Below, piece by piece: positions 27,726-37,745 of a stretch of DNA of 64,000 bases. The DNA is from Methanomassiliicoccaceae archaeon (GTDB lineage Archaea > Thermoplasmatota > Thermoplasmata > Methanomassiliicoccales > Methanomethylophilaceae). The position numbers and the translations under genes were made by a program. The notes under the pieces were generated by a model. It searched no databases, was not told the DNA's origin, and saw only the letters and a program-made list of their open reading frames with translations. The DNA lies in contig WRJJ01000003.1 of NCBI GenBank assembly GCA_009778575.1, positions 1 through 64,000 of the forward strand. The letters run 5' to 3'. Numbering within the stretch: the first letter of the stretch is position 1; the number at the start of each line of letters is the position of its first letter.

Positions 27726-28949
27726 ATGGACAGCAATTCCCGTTTCCTGCTGAAGTCCTTCAGGAAATATTACAGAGAGAACCATCCGATAATGCCGGAC
27801 CGTTTCACTAAAAGGGAATTCGGTTTCATGTTCTTTGACCGGCAGATGGTGCAGAGGCACATGAGCTTCCCGACCCCGGAGGAGCTGAACCGTTTCATGA
27901 TAGCCCAGGTGCCCAGCCACAGCTATTACTCGACCGCATATTACCGAAAACCCAGCGCCCCCACGATGGACGAGAAGGAGTGGCTTGGAGCGGATCTGAT
28001 CTTCGACCTGGATGCCGACCACTTAGAGGGGGCGGAAAAGATGTCGTACCCAGAGATGCTGAGCAAGATCAAAGAAGAGATGATCGATCTGACCGACTCA
28101 TTCCTCTTCTCGGACCTGGGATTCGGTGAGGAGAACGTCCATATCACATTCTCCGGCGGAAGGGGGTACCATGCGCACATACCGTCCAAGGATGTGCTTA
28201 CCCTCGGCACCCACGAGAGAAGGGAGCTCGTCGACTACATCACCTGCTCCGGCCTTAACATCGATTGGGTGTTCCCTTTCCAGAGGGTCGCCACGTCTCA
28301 AGTGAGAACGGCGGCCGGCAAGAGGACGAACGTTGCGAAGGACCGCCTCATACCTCCTCCGGAGGCCGGAGGGTGGAGGAGGAGGATGAGGAACGGACTG
28401 ATGGACCTTGTGAACGATGTGTGCGACCTTGATCCGAAGATCCTGAAAAAAGAATATCCTTCCGTCTCGGCCTCCGCCAACAGCACCCTGATCAAGATGC
28501 GGGACGACGTCAGGTCCTCAAGGAAGGTGCTCTTCGAGAAGAATACGATGGCGACCCTCAACCGAAATACCCAGGAGATGCTGGTGAAGATCATGGGAGA
28601 GGATGTGGCGCCCTCTCTCGCGGCGGAGGTGGATAAGCCGGTCACCCCCGACATAAAGAGAATAATACGTCTTCCCGGTTCAGTGCACGGGAAGACAGGG
28701 CTCAGAGTGACGCCTATCACCAGAGATGAATTGACGGGTTTCGACCCGCTTCAGAATGCCGTCCCGTCGTCGTATTCCGACGAGCCGATAAGGATCACCA
28801 TGAAAAAGGACTACGAACTTGATATGATGGGAGAGCATTTTTCATTGTCCGGGGAAACGGAAGCCCCCGAATACGCGGCCGTATTCCTCATCGGCAGGAG
28901 AGTTGCCGACCACGGCCACCTCTCCGAGAAAAAGGAATCGTTATTCTGA
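27726..28949 (+). CDS. priS: DNA primase small subunit PriS
   Basis: REFGFMFF, GADLIFDLDADHL, VHITFSGGRGYHAHI. Confidence 0.93.
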   Translation: MDSNSRFLLKSFRKYYRENHPIMPDRFTKREFGFMFFDRQMVQRHMSFPTPEELNRFMIAQVPSHSYYSTAYYRKPSAPTMDEKEWLGADLIFDLDADHLEGAEKMSYPEMLSKIKEEMIDLTDSFLFSDLGFGEENVHITFSGGRGYHAHIPSKDVLTLGTHERRELVDYITCSGLNIDWVFPFQRVATSQVRTAAGKRTNVAKDRLIPPPEAGGWRRRMRNGLMDLVNDVCDLDPKILKKEYPSVSASANSTLIKMRDDVRSSRKVLFEKNTMATLNRNTQEMLVKIMGEDVAPSLAAEVDKPVTPDIKRIIRLPGSVHGKTGLRVTPITRDELTGFDPLQNAVPSSYSDEPIRITMKKDYELDMMGEHFSLSGETEAPEYAAVFLIGRRVADHGHLSEKKESLF

Positions 28950-28955
28950 TCCGGG

Positions 28956-30347
28956 TCAGAATATTCTCCATTCAATGCCGCCGTCGTACATCTGTTCCAG
29001 CGTGATAAGGGTTGTTCTCTCCGCTTCGGCACGCTCCTGAAGATCTTTGTCGAACCCTGATCTCGAAAAAAGAACATACCGGCAGTTCATAGTGCCTTTT
29101 GCGTACTGAGAACGATATTTGAGCTTCTCCAGGACGCTTCTCTCGACCGCCCATTTAGAATACTTGCATTCGGCGAATACCGTACAATCCATCTTGCCGT
29201 CGGTGGCTATGGCAACTATGTCAATGTCGGTGTCCTCATCCCCGATGCGGCCCCACCACCTTCCTATCTCCACACACGGTATCTTGGATGCCAAGTACTC
29301 CCTGCATACTTTCTCAAACTCATGGCCGAGATGCGAATCGATCATTTGTTCCAGCCTTTCAAATGCGACCTTCGGGTCCGCTCCCCCCGCGAACGCGGGT
29401 CTTTTTCTGATCAGAGAAAAGTAAAAAGAGAGCAGGCTGTCGTGTATGCGGTACACCGGCCTTTTCGGGGAGTTTGCCATGGGGGTGTCCTTCCCGATTA
29501 TGCCGAGAAATTCCATGGAACTCAGATGAATGCTGCACAGCGATTGCGCTATCCCCGTCTTTTCAACGATCTCCTTCTGTACGACCGCTCCCCCCGCGAT
29601 CGCGTCCAGTATCTTCAGGATATCATCTGATCGAGGGAGTTCCCTATAGATGATGCTGAGCGCCTCTTCCGACAGAAACGGAAAACCACTCAGGAACCCG
29701 TCCGTGACCGCCTCCTCGAAGGTCCTGCCCTCAGTCATTCTGTGATACATCGGAACCCCTCCCAACACCATATAGAAAGCCATATTCTCGGTGTCTGAAA
29801 GGCCCGTATGGAATTTTCTGCATTCGGAGAACGGCAGCGGCTTCAGTTCCGTGCGGTTCATGAACCTGCCCATAAGAGGTTTTTCTTTATCGTCGATCTC
29901 CGACCTCATCGCGGATATTGAAGACCCGCATACGATCAGGAAGAGGTTCGTGCTTTTCATCCCGCGGTCGATGAACGCCTGGAGGTCGGATGCCGAACCC
30001 GGAAGGGATCTCGTTAGGTATGGGAACTCGTCTATTACCATCACCGTCTTCCTCTCTCCGATCAGATCCCCGAACTTCCTCAAAGCGCCGGAGAACGTTT
30101 TCGCCCCGCCTACGTCATGGCCGGCGAACAATCCCATCGCCTCAGTAAAGTTCCTTAACGTATCCTCTTCGGTAGATCCCTGAGAAGCCGTGAAGAAAAA
30201 TGCCTCTTTATCTGCACAGAACTGCGTCAGAAGGGCCGTCTTGCCAACCCTTCTTCTGCCATATACCGCACAGGTCTCCGGCCCTCGTTTTGAAAACAGA
30301 CCGTTGAGCCAGTCTAGTTCCTTTTCCCTCCCTATCAACGGTTCCAT
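28956..30347 (-). CDS. ATPase_2/DUF234-type ATPase, paralog of 55283-56701
   Basis: FIGREKEL-like start LIGREKELDWL, VYGRRRVGKTALL Walker A, MVIDEFPYL, C-terminal IGRWWGR...DIDIVA...FAECKYS. Confidence 0.85.
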   Translation of the reverse strand: MEPLIGREKELDWLNGLFSKRGPETCAVYGRRRVGKTALLTQFCADKEAFFFTASQGSTEEDTLRNFTEAMGLFAGHDVGGAKTFSGALRKFGDLIGERKTVMVIDEFPYLTRSLPGSASDLQAFIDRGMKSTNLFLIVCGSSISAMRSEIDDKEKPLMGRFMNRTELKPLPFSECRKFHTGLSDTENMAFYMVLGGVPMYHRMTEGRTFEEAVTDGFLSGFPFLSEEALSIIYRELPRSDDILKILDAIAGGAVVQKEIVEKTGIAQSLCSIHLSSMEFLGIIGKDTPMANSPKRPVYRIHDSLLSFYFSLIRKRPAFAGGADPKVAFERLEQMIDSHLGHEFEKVCREYLASKIPCVEIGRWWGRIGDEDTDIDIVAIATDGKMDCTVFAECKYSKWAVERSVLEKLKYRSQYAKGTMNCRYVLFSRSGFDKDLQERAEAERTTLITLEQMYDGGIEWRIF

Positions 30348-30397
30348 GAGTATACATATATTATGAAACATTAATACTTAATCGAAATATAATTTTA

Positions 30398-30422
30398 ATT
30401 AATATTTATTCAAAATATTAAT
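30398..30422. repeat. Perfect 10-bp inverted repeat ATTAATATTT/AAATATTAAT upstream of the DUF234-type ATPase
   Basis: Arms 30398-30407 and 30413-30422, about 50 bp upstream of the likely start at 30347. Confidence 0.6.
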
Positions 30423-30625
30423 TTTAAAAATATTTGACCCAGTTTTTGCATTAGGTCTTTTTGGAACATCCCTTTACATCACGTGTCTGACACTTACGCC
30501 GGGTTACTAGATAGCGTCCACTGGGATAATGTCCCGAAGAAGCCAGAGGAATTGGACAAGAAGTCAGGCTTCAACGTATTCCCTATTTTGCGGAGTTGAA
30601 GCTCTAACTATAAAATCACGATTTG

Positions 30626-30710
30626 TATGCAGAGAAATATTAAAATTAAAAATTCTCTGCATATAAAAACCATAATATATATGCAGAGAGTTTTATTATT
30701 AGGCAGAGAA
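30626..30710. promoter_or_regulatory. Four-site operator TATGCAGAGAA in front of fic
   Basis: 30626-30636 TATGCAGAGAA; 30653-30663 TTCTCTGCATA (inverted); 30680-30689 TATGCAGAGA; 30700-30710 TAGGCAGAGAA abutting the start codon. Confidence 0.75.
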
Positions 30711-30711
30711 A

Positions 30712-31758
30712 ATGCGGCGTTTTGATTATTCTTTCATAAAAAAAATGGGGATCAGCACCGGCACAGTGACCCTGTTGAATAAGATGGAGATCCTAAGGTC
30801 TAAGGAAAACGAGAGAAAAAAAGACAGCGAAGAAGTGTTCTCCGCATTGAGGTCGCTGGCAAGAGTACAATCGGTCAAAGGATCCAATGCGATTGAAGGA
30901 ATAATAACGACCGACGAGCGCATAAAAAAGATCGTTAACGAAAACAGCGCGCCTCTGAATCATGAAGAGGAAGAAATAACAGGATACCGCGATGTTCTTG
31001 ACACGATCCTTAACAATCCGGACAGATACGATGTCAGCGAGAAAGACATCCTGGACATGCACAGGATAATGCTGTCGCACACACGAAACGGAGGAGGGAC
31101 GTATAAGAACAGAGATAACTGTATCATAAGCGAGAATGCGGAAGGAGAAAGAGAGATAATATTCGCGCCGACACCTTGGAAAGAAACGCCCGAGTCGATG
31201 GAGCAGCTTATTCTCGCATTCATGGACGCAAGCGGCGACAGCGATATCGACCAGGTCTTGCTGATCCCATGTTTCATATTGGATTTTCTCTGCGTTCATC
31301 CCTTTATCGATGGCAACGGACGGGTGTCCCGTCTTCTTTCCTTGCTGATGATGCATAAGTGCGGCATCGATGTCGGAAAGTACATATCATTCGAAGGCCA
31401 GATAAACAAATACAAAGGAAACTACTACATGGCGCTTCGCAGATCGTCTGAGAACTGGCACACCTGCGGCAACGATTACGTTCCCTTCATAGAGAATTTT
31501 ATTTTCATCCTGCATTCGTGCTATAGTGAATTAGATAGGCGTTTTGATGTTCTCGAAGGCAAGAAGATCAACAAGAACAACCGCATCGAGGCAGCGGTCA
31601 TGAATTGTTTCGGATCGATCTCAAAGAGAGAGATAAGCGAGCTTTTGCCCGACATCAGTATAACAACGATAGAGAAAAAGCTTTCAGACATGCTGAAAAA
31701 GGGAGAGATAAAGAAGATCGGTAGCTACACGGATGCCAGATATGCCAGGAACAAGTAA
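30712..31758 (+). CDS. Fic-domain protein (adenylyltransferase family) with N-terminal inhibitory motif
   Basis: HPFIDGNGRVSRLL catalytic motif; SNAIEG matches (S/T)xxxE(G/N) inhibitory helix. Confidence 0.92.
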   Translation: MRRFDYSFIKKMGISTGTVTLLNKMEILRSKENERKKDSEEVFSALRSLARVQSVKGSNAIEGIITTDERIKKIVNENSAPLNHEEEEITGYRDVLDTILNNPDRYDVSEKDILDMHRIMLSHTRNGGGTYKNRDNCIISENAEGEREIIFAPTPWKETPESMEQLILAFMDASGDSDIDQVLLIPCFILDFLCVHPFIDGNGRVSRLLSLLMMHKCGIDVGKYISFEGQINKYKGNYYMALRRSSENWHTCGNDYVPFIENFIFILHSCYSELDRRFDVLEGKKINKNNRIEAAVMNCFGSISKREISELLPDISITTIEKKLSDMLKKGEIKKIGSYTDARYARNK

Positions 31759-31981
31759 TGTTGATGAGGCGGAGGGGTCGCTCGGAGATATACGGGTCGT
31801 TCAAGCCGAATCATTATCTTGCTCAGAGAGCGGCCGAAGTTCAACCAAAAACTCCTCTGTGTCTAAAGAAATCAAATATAGTCACTAACAAGTGTGTTCG
31901 ACAAGGGGGAAACCATATTATATCCTGCAACACAGATACATTAAATATTGGATGATGAATCCACCCCACTTAGGTACGTGA

Positions 31982-32203
31982 GTGATGAAGATGAACAGAT
32001 TCGATGGAGAACGGATGAACGCGGTTTTTTTCAAATATTACTATACGCGACAAATAGACGATCCAGAGGATAAGATCATATTGGACAGGCTCGTCCGGGC
32101 AGGCCATACAGCGTATACGCTCAAAGATGGCAAAGCTTTTGCACAGGCTACCTCAGTAGGCAAAGGATTACATTATCCTCCAGCACCAGCCACCACGGTT
32201 TAA
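31982..32203 (+). CDS. Hypothetical small protein
   Basis: 73-aa ORF; no family recognised. Confidence 0.4.
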   Translation: MMKMNRFDGERMNAVFFKYYYTRQIDDPEDKIILDRLVRAGHTAYTLKDGKAFAQATSVGKGLHYPPAPATTV

Positions 32204-32217
32204 GCCGAGTTGATGTC

Positions 32218-33026
32218 ATGCCACTGGAAGGCTTATGGGGCTGGATCCCTAATATTTCTGGAGACCCGCTTAAAGATGATGAGCATTATATCCAGACCCA
32301 AATCGATGAATACAACAGTGAGACTGACGAAATAAATGAAGTTTCGTTTTTTTATGACATCTCTAAAAAAACATACTGGCTTCGACACCAGAGGGGAAGG
32401 TTGAGATCAGCATTCACGACAAAGGGTGGATATGTTCCATTAAAGTTGAAACAGAGATCGAGGATGAAGTGTATAGGGATGTTTGGTTAAACAACATTTG
32501 GGAAAAGTTCAGAGGGATGTTAGATTCATGTTCAAAAGAAATCTGCAATTGCACCGCGATGAATGTGTTGGTTGAGGCTGATGCGCGAAACGTTGAAAAA
32601 AAGATAGCCCAAGCATTCATAGACGCTCTCGAAAATATAACGGATGCCGTCGTCTATATTGATGGCACTTCACAAGGGCGGCAGGATAAACCTGAACTAT
32701 GGGAGAATCGAATGAAAAATGCCATTATAATGTGCAACGAGGCGAAGACCAACCACATATACGGTACAAGATTCTTGGAAATATATGAACATAAATTCAG
32801 ATTGGAAGAAAGAACCTCTCTGAAGAGGATAATGGATGTCCGGTGCCAAAAGGCAGAGATGGTCTACGAAAGCAAGATACGACTGGCAGAAGTCGATTTT
32901 AAAAGGTGCTCAGAGAGAATCGCACGCAAATCGCTGAGTACTGCCCGCCGTTCGGTGATATATTTTGTAATTGCGGCTATTGCGGCCAGCATCTCAGCGA
33001 TCTTTGCCGCGGCCACCTTATTTTAA
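32218..33026 (+). CDS. Hypothetical protein with C-terminal TM helix, split by a -1 frameshift at an A7 run
   Basis: ORF 32218-32490 and ORF 32469-33026; upstream extension of the second frame (ASTPEGKVEISIHDKGWICSIKVETEIEDEVYRDVW) is protein-like back to CTCTAAAAAAACAT at about 32361-32374. Confidence 0.5.
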
Positions 33027-33259
33027 AGGCGCATTGCGAAATACAGATACGGTGCATAAGGCGAGCATGTGATTCACCATCACGGATCACAAAAGAATGT
33101 CCGACGAATGCGTCTCTTTGAAATGCCTGAAGGCGGGCAAAATGAACGGAACGAAATTAAAGAGTGCCCTGATCTGCTGGAGAGATGATAACGACAAAAT
33201 TGTCAAACACAATTTTTTGTTACCAAAGCTTTATTAATTGAGTATAATTCACGAACATC

Positions 33260-33484
33260 ATGAAAGCATTCCAAGTGGTAGGTTCATTCGCTGACACGAG
33301 GAAGAGGCAGCCCTTCTCCATCGAGGTCTCAGCAGAGAACGAGGAAGCGGTCAGAGAGAAGGTGTTGTCCATTCTCGGCAGCAAGCACAGGCTCAAAAGA
33401 TGGGAGATCGATATCACGCAGGTGACCGAACTCTCCCCCGAGCAGATCACGAATCCTGTTGTGAAATACGAAGTCGGGGCATGA
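33260..33484 (+). CDS. rpl18a: 50S ribosomal protein L18Ae (LX)
   Basis: FQVVGSFADTRKRQPFSIEVSAENEEAVREKVLSILGSKHRLKRWEI. Confidence 0.85.
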   Translation: MKAFQVVGSFADTRKRQPFSIEVSAENEEAVREKVLSILGSKHRLKRWEIDITQVTELSPEQITNPVVKYEVGA

Positions 33485-33912
33485 AAATGGAAGACGACGA
33501 GCTCCGTCAGGCATTGGCGGTCCTTGACGCTTACAACGCCCAGTTGGAGGCTCTGAACAGGCAGGTCAGATTGCTTCAGGTCTCGCTTGAGGATACTACA
33601 AGGGCGCGCGAGGCATTCAAAGCGCTTGCCGCAGCTGAAGAGGGTGACGAGGTATTGATCCCGGTCGGCGCATCGTCTTACGTGCCGGCAAAGATAACCG
33701 GCAAAAAGAAAGCCATCGTCGGCATCGGGAACAGGCTTGCGGCCGAAAAGGACCTTGATGAGGCCGTAGCATTCATGGAAGGGACCGTGAGCGAGATATC
33801 CCTTGCCCTCAGAGAGGCCGTGGGAGCTCTCGACGAGATAGAGAAGATGGCCTCGGAACTCACGATGGCTGTCCAAAACGAATACAAATACAGGCAGCTG
33901 ACGGCCCAGTGA
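33481..33912 (+). CDS. pfdA: Prefoldin alpha subunit
   Basis: Coiled-coil ends and VLIPVGASSYVPAKITGKKKAIVGIGNRLAAEKDLDEAV; ATGA overlap with L18Ae gene. Confidence 0.88.
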   Translation: MKMEDDELRQALAVLDAYNAQLEALNRQVRLLQVSLEDTTRAREAFKALAAAEEGDEVLIPVGASSYVPAKITGKKKAIVGIGNRLAAEKDLDEAVAFMEGTVSEISLALREAVGALDEIEKMASELTMAVQNEYKYRQLTAQ

Positions 33913-33919
33913 TGCGCGT

Positions 33920-35053
33920 ATGTTCGATTCTCTGAAATCCAAGCTCAAGAACGTTCTGAATAAATCGTCCTCCAAGCTGGATTCCGAGAAGATCTACGAC
34001 AGTATTCCCGAAGAGAAAGAGACCGAGAAAGACATACCTGTACCTTTGGACGAGGAGATCCCCGCAACAGCGGAACCTGAAAGCGACCCTGTGCCGGTGG
34101 AGAAAGAAAAGCCTGTCTCCAGAAAAGAGCAGCTGAAACAGAGCAAACAGAAAAAACCGAGCTCCTCCGGAAACGCACAACCTGCGGAAAAAATGGTCGG
34201 GGATTCCGGGAAGAAGATCAAAGAAGACCCCCTGGATGACCTCCTGGATGAGCTGGAGGTCATTCTTTTGGAATCCGACGTTGCCTATCCCGTGGTGCAG
34301 GACATAATACTGGGCGTAAGGGACAACCTTCTGAACAAGAAATACGGCAGACAGTATACGTTGGAAGAGGTGGTCGAGAACGCCGTCAGGGAGTCCGTAA
34401 GGAGTGTCCTGAAGGTCAACGAGTTCGATTTCGACGCATGGATAGACGGGCAGGAGAGGCCCACCGTGATGATGTTCGTCGGCATAAACGGGACGGGGAA
34501 GACCACGGCCATCGCAAAGATAGCGAAAAGACTGAGCGATGAGGGGAAAAGCGTGGTGATCGCCGCCTGCGACACCTTCAGGGCCGGAGCGATAGAGCAG
34601 CTGAGCATTCACGCAGAAAGGCTTGGGGTGAAGATAGTCAAACAGGAACAGGATGCTGACCCGTCCGCGGTGGCGTTCGACGCTATCGAGCACGCCAGGT
34701 CGAAAAAGAAAGATGTGGTACTCTTGGACACGGCTGGCCGTATGCAGACCAACAGCAACCTCATCGACGAAATGAAGAAGATATCCAGGATATCGAAGCC
34801 TGCATTGAAGATATTCGTCGGGGACGCACTGGCCGGCAACGATGCGGTCGAGCAGGCAAAGGTGTTCGATGCGGCGATCGGGATAGATGCCATCATCCTT
34901 ACGAAGATAGACACGGATGCGAAAGGCGGTGCCGCGCTTTCGATCGCGCACACGATCGGCAAACCCATCGCTTTCGTATCGGACGGCCAGGGATACGAGG
35001 ACCTTCAGGTCTTTGACTCAGACTGGATGCTTGAGCGCCTTTTTGAAGAATGA
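33920..35053 (+). CDS. ftsY: SRP receptor FtsY
   Basis: MFVGINGTGKTTAIAKIA, DTFRAGAIEQL, LLDTAGRMQTN, TKIDTDAKGGAAL. Confidence 0.95.
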   Translation: MFDSLKSKLKNVLNKSSSKLDSEKIYDSIPEEKETEKDIPVPLDEEIPATAEPESDPVPVEKEKPVSRKEQLKQSKQKKPSSSGNAQPAEKMVGDSGKKIKEDPLDDLLDELEVILLESDVAYPVVQDIILGVRDNLLNKKYGRQYTLEEVVENAVRESVRSVLKVNEFDFDAWIDGQERPTVMMFVGINGTGKTTAIAKIAKRLSDEGKSVVIAACDTFRAGAIEQLSIHAERLGVKIVKQEQDADPSAVAFDAIEHARSKKKDVVLLDTAGRMQTNSNLIDEMKKISRISKPALKIFVGDALAGNDAVEQAKVFDAAIGIDAIILTKIDTDAKGGAALSIAHTIGKPIAFVSDGQGYEDLQVFDSDWMLERLFEE

Positions 35054-35062
35054 TGCTCTGTT

Positions 35063-36307
35063 TCAGACGCACAATTTATAGAACAATGACGCAAAGACCT
35101 TTGCGTCGGTCACGATGTTGTCTATGACCACATACTCGTTCGGGCCGTGGAGGGTCCCGCCGCCGTATTCCCACACATATGCATCGTATCCTTCTTTCCT
35201 GAAGAAGTTCGCGCATGTCGCACCGCCCACCCCGACCGGTCTCGGCTTTTTTCCTGTGACCGACTCTATGGACTCCATCAGTGAGTTGAAGACCGCCCCC
35301 TCCGTGGACGACACTTTGCCGGAGACGTGCCTTTGTATCTCCCGTATCTCTATCTTCGCTCCGGTCAGGGCCTCATGCTTTTCCGCAATGCGCTTGGCAA
35401 CTGCCAATGCCTCATCCTGATGATATTCCGGCACCATCCTTATGTCCATGGAGAATTCGAAGTTCCCCGGGATCGTGTTCACATTCATCACTGTGCCAGT
35501 GCACTTTGTGGGCTCGAACGTGGACACTTTTGGAACAAACATCTTATTCTCGTTGGGGAACTCCTTCTTGAACTCGGACATCAGGTCCGCAAGGAACTCC
35601 GTGCCTGCCTTGAATGCGTTCACACCTTTCTCCGGCGTCGACGCGTGCGTGGACTTTCCGGTCACGTTGAACTGGAGCCATATCAGATTCTTCTCCGCCA
35701 CGTCGACCAGGTCCCCCTCCGGGGTTCCCCAGTCAGGCACGATGAACACATCGTCTTCGGAGAAGTACCCATTCTTGATCACATGCTCGATGCCCATTTT
35801 GCTCGATGTCTCTTCGTCGGCGACGTAAGCTATGCCTATGGACATCTTCGACAGCATCTCTTTCGGAATGAACTTGGAGGCGAACATGGAGGATATCACC
35901 GCTTGACCGTTGTCTTCCGTGCCGCGCCCGTATATCTTTCCATCCCTGACCACCGGCTCAAAGGGATCGGTGTCCCAATCCTGAAGGTCATCCGCTGGAA
36001 CAGTGTCAATGTGCGCCACGATCCATACTGTTCCTTTCCCTTTGCCGTTCTTCCTGGCGAGTATGTTGGGCCTTATGACGCCCGGGTCATGGTCGTCCTG
36101 CGCATCTACCCTTATGATGCTGTCATAGCCTTCCAGGTAACCTGTGAGCATGTCTGCCCTCCTGCCTTCGCCGACCCCTCCGTTCACCGGAGCAAGGGCG
36201 GGAATGCGTATCATCTCCGACATCACCCTGACCATGTCATCTCTGGACCCTTCTATCTTCTCGAGGATCTGCTCCAGTTCCATGTTCATGAATAGGCGGG
36301 AAGCCAT
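35063..36307 (-). CDS. M20-family metallopeptidase (DapE/ArgE-like)
   Basis: WIVAHIDTVPADD, YGRGTEDNGQAV, DEETSSKMGIEHV. Confidence 0.85.
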   Translation of the reverse strand: MASRLFMNMELEQILEKIEGSRDDMVRVMSEMIRIPALAPVNGGVGEGRRADMLTGYLEGYDSIIRVDAQDDHDPGVIRPNILARKNGKGKGTVWIVAHIDTVPADDLQDWDTDPFEPVVRDGKIYGRGTEDNGQAVISSMFASKFIPKEMLSKMSIGIAYVADEETSSKMGIEHVIKNGYFSEDDVFIVPDWGTPEGDLVDVAEKNLIWLQFNVTGKSTHASTPEKGVNAFKAGTEFLADLMSEFKKEFPNENKMFVPKVSTFEPTKCTGTVMNVNTIPGNFEFSMDIRMVPEYHQDEALAVAKRIAEKHEALTGAKIEIREIQRHVSGKVSSTEGAVFNSLMESIESVTGKKPRPVGVGGATCANFFRKEGYDAYVWEYGGGTLHGPNEYVVIDNIVTDAKVFASLFYKLCV

Positions 36308-36384
36308 AATATTCTTACTGTTGTTGGATGGGGACGGCCCCTAGCAGGCTGTCCCCGCTCTCATCAAAGTAAATGATGTGTGCA

Positions 36385-37650
36385 TCAATCCTTCAAACAG
36401 CCTATCGGCACAACGTATACGCCGTCACTGCGTCTGTATCCGAACTCCGTTGCCGTAAGCACCATAAGGAATGACGGTTCGCCCATCTTTTCCGTGTTCA
36501 CCTTATTTCTGAATTTCTTAAGGCTCTCGGCCGCTTTGTCTATTTCTCCGGCCCCCATCTTTATCTCCGCGGCACCCCACCTTCCATCATATAGATTCAC
36601 GACGGCATCCACTTCAAGGCCGCTTCCGTCATGGTAATGATAAACTTCGCCATCCAGCGCCTGAGCGTATACCCTGAGGTCCCTGACACATAATGATTCG
36701 AATAACAGGCCGAATGTGGTGAAGTCCTTGAACAGACCTTCCGGCGATATATTCAGTACGGCGGCCGCGATCGAAGGATCTACAAAGTGAAGTTTCGGAG
36801 ATGTCCGCTGAGCGGTCTTGGGACGAATGGAGGGGCCCCACGCCGGCTGCTCCTCTATCACAAATATCCGCCGTAGCGCATTCATGTATGCCGCTATCGT
36901 TCTGTCGGATACCGCGCCGTCCGCATCGTCCCCCGCTATATCGTCCACGATCGTCTTCATTTTTGCCATTGATGATGTGTTCCTAGCCAACGAACGCATC
37001 AGCCTTCGTACTCGCTTCGGATTCTTTTCCACACCGTCAACGCGCGATATGTCAGCGTTTATCACCATTTCCACATAGTCGCGCACGTGCCGTAAAGAGG
37101 ATGGGCCGCCGTCTATGACCGATGCCGGCCACCCTCCCCTTACCAATGCGTATGCGAGTTTTTCGACCGATAGCGGTGATATCCCTCTTATGTCGCCGCC
37201 GTTGAAAAGTGATGCCAACGAAATGTCGCCGTTGGACTCCAACGATTCGAACAGCGTCATTGGGCGCAGCAGCATCCTTGAGAATCTTCCTGTGCCGGTG
37301 TGCATTGTCGCATTATCGAGCGATACCGCTGAACCCGTCAGTATGAACTGTCCGGGTATTCCGCGCTGATCTACCTCAAAACGTACGCCGTCCCACAGAA
37401 GAGGTATTGTCTGCCATTCGTCAATGAGGCGCGGTGTGTCCCCCTTGAGCAGAATATCGGGTGCGATCTCCGCGGCTTGGAGGTAATCCTTCCTCTTTCT
37501 GACATCCTGAAGATATATCGTGCTTGCCGCCCGTTCTGCGGCTGTTCTCGTTTTGCCGCACCATTTGGGCCCTTCGATAAGCACCGCACCGGTTGTTCTG
37601 AGAGCGGTCTCCAGTTCCTTGTCCGCTATCCTACTGAGATAATGGCCCAT
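36385..37650 (-). CDS. AAA_14/DUF4143-type ATPase, paralog of 15915-17186
   Basis: AVLIEGPKWCGKTRTAAERAAS, PRLIDEWQTIPLLWDGVRFEVDQRG, YRRSDGVYVVPIGCLKD. Confidence 0.85.
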   Translation of the reverse strand: MGHYLSRIADKELETALRTTGAVLIEGPKWCGKTRTAAERAASTIYLQDVRKRKDYLQAAEIAPDILLKGDTPRLIDEWQTIPLLWDGVRFEVDQRGIPGQFILTGSAVSLDNATMHTGTGRFSRMLLRPMTLFESLESNGDISLASLFNGGDIRGISPLSVEKLAYALVRGGWPASVIDGGPSSLRHVRDYVEMVINADISRVDGVEKNPKRVRRLMRSLARNTSSMAKMKTIVDDIAGDDADGAVSDRTIAAYMNALRRIFVIEEQPAWGPSIRPKTAQRTSPKLHFVDPSIAAAVLNISPEGLFKDFTTFGLLFESLCVRDLRVYAQALDGEVYHYHDGSGLEVDAVVNLYDGRWGAAEIKMGAGEIDKAAESLKKFRNKVNTEKMGEPSFLMVLTATEFGYRRSDGVYVVPIGCLKD

Positions 37651-37702
37651 ATTTCTCAGATGACCTTGAGATATATTAATCTATTCTGGATTATTGTAAA
37701 AT

Positions 37703-37745
37703 TTCGTGTTTTGATTCATTTTCACTTCGGGTTTTGATTCATTTT
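37703..37745 (-). repeat. Two direct repeats, 23-bp period, core TTCGKGTTTTGATTCATTTT (plus-strand reading)
   Basis: Copies at 37703-37722 and 37726-37745, about 55-95 bp upstream of the ATPase start at 37650. Confidence 0.9.

Noticed and set aside
30480-30600. Short reading frame YAGLLDSVHWDNVPKKPEELDKKSGFNVFPILRS* upstream of fic
   Set aside because: Protein-like but without start or recognised family; could be a gene remnant, not enough to call.
31758-31955. 65-aa ORF immediately after fic
   Set aside because: No domain, no clear RBS, composition looks non-coding.
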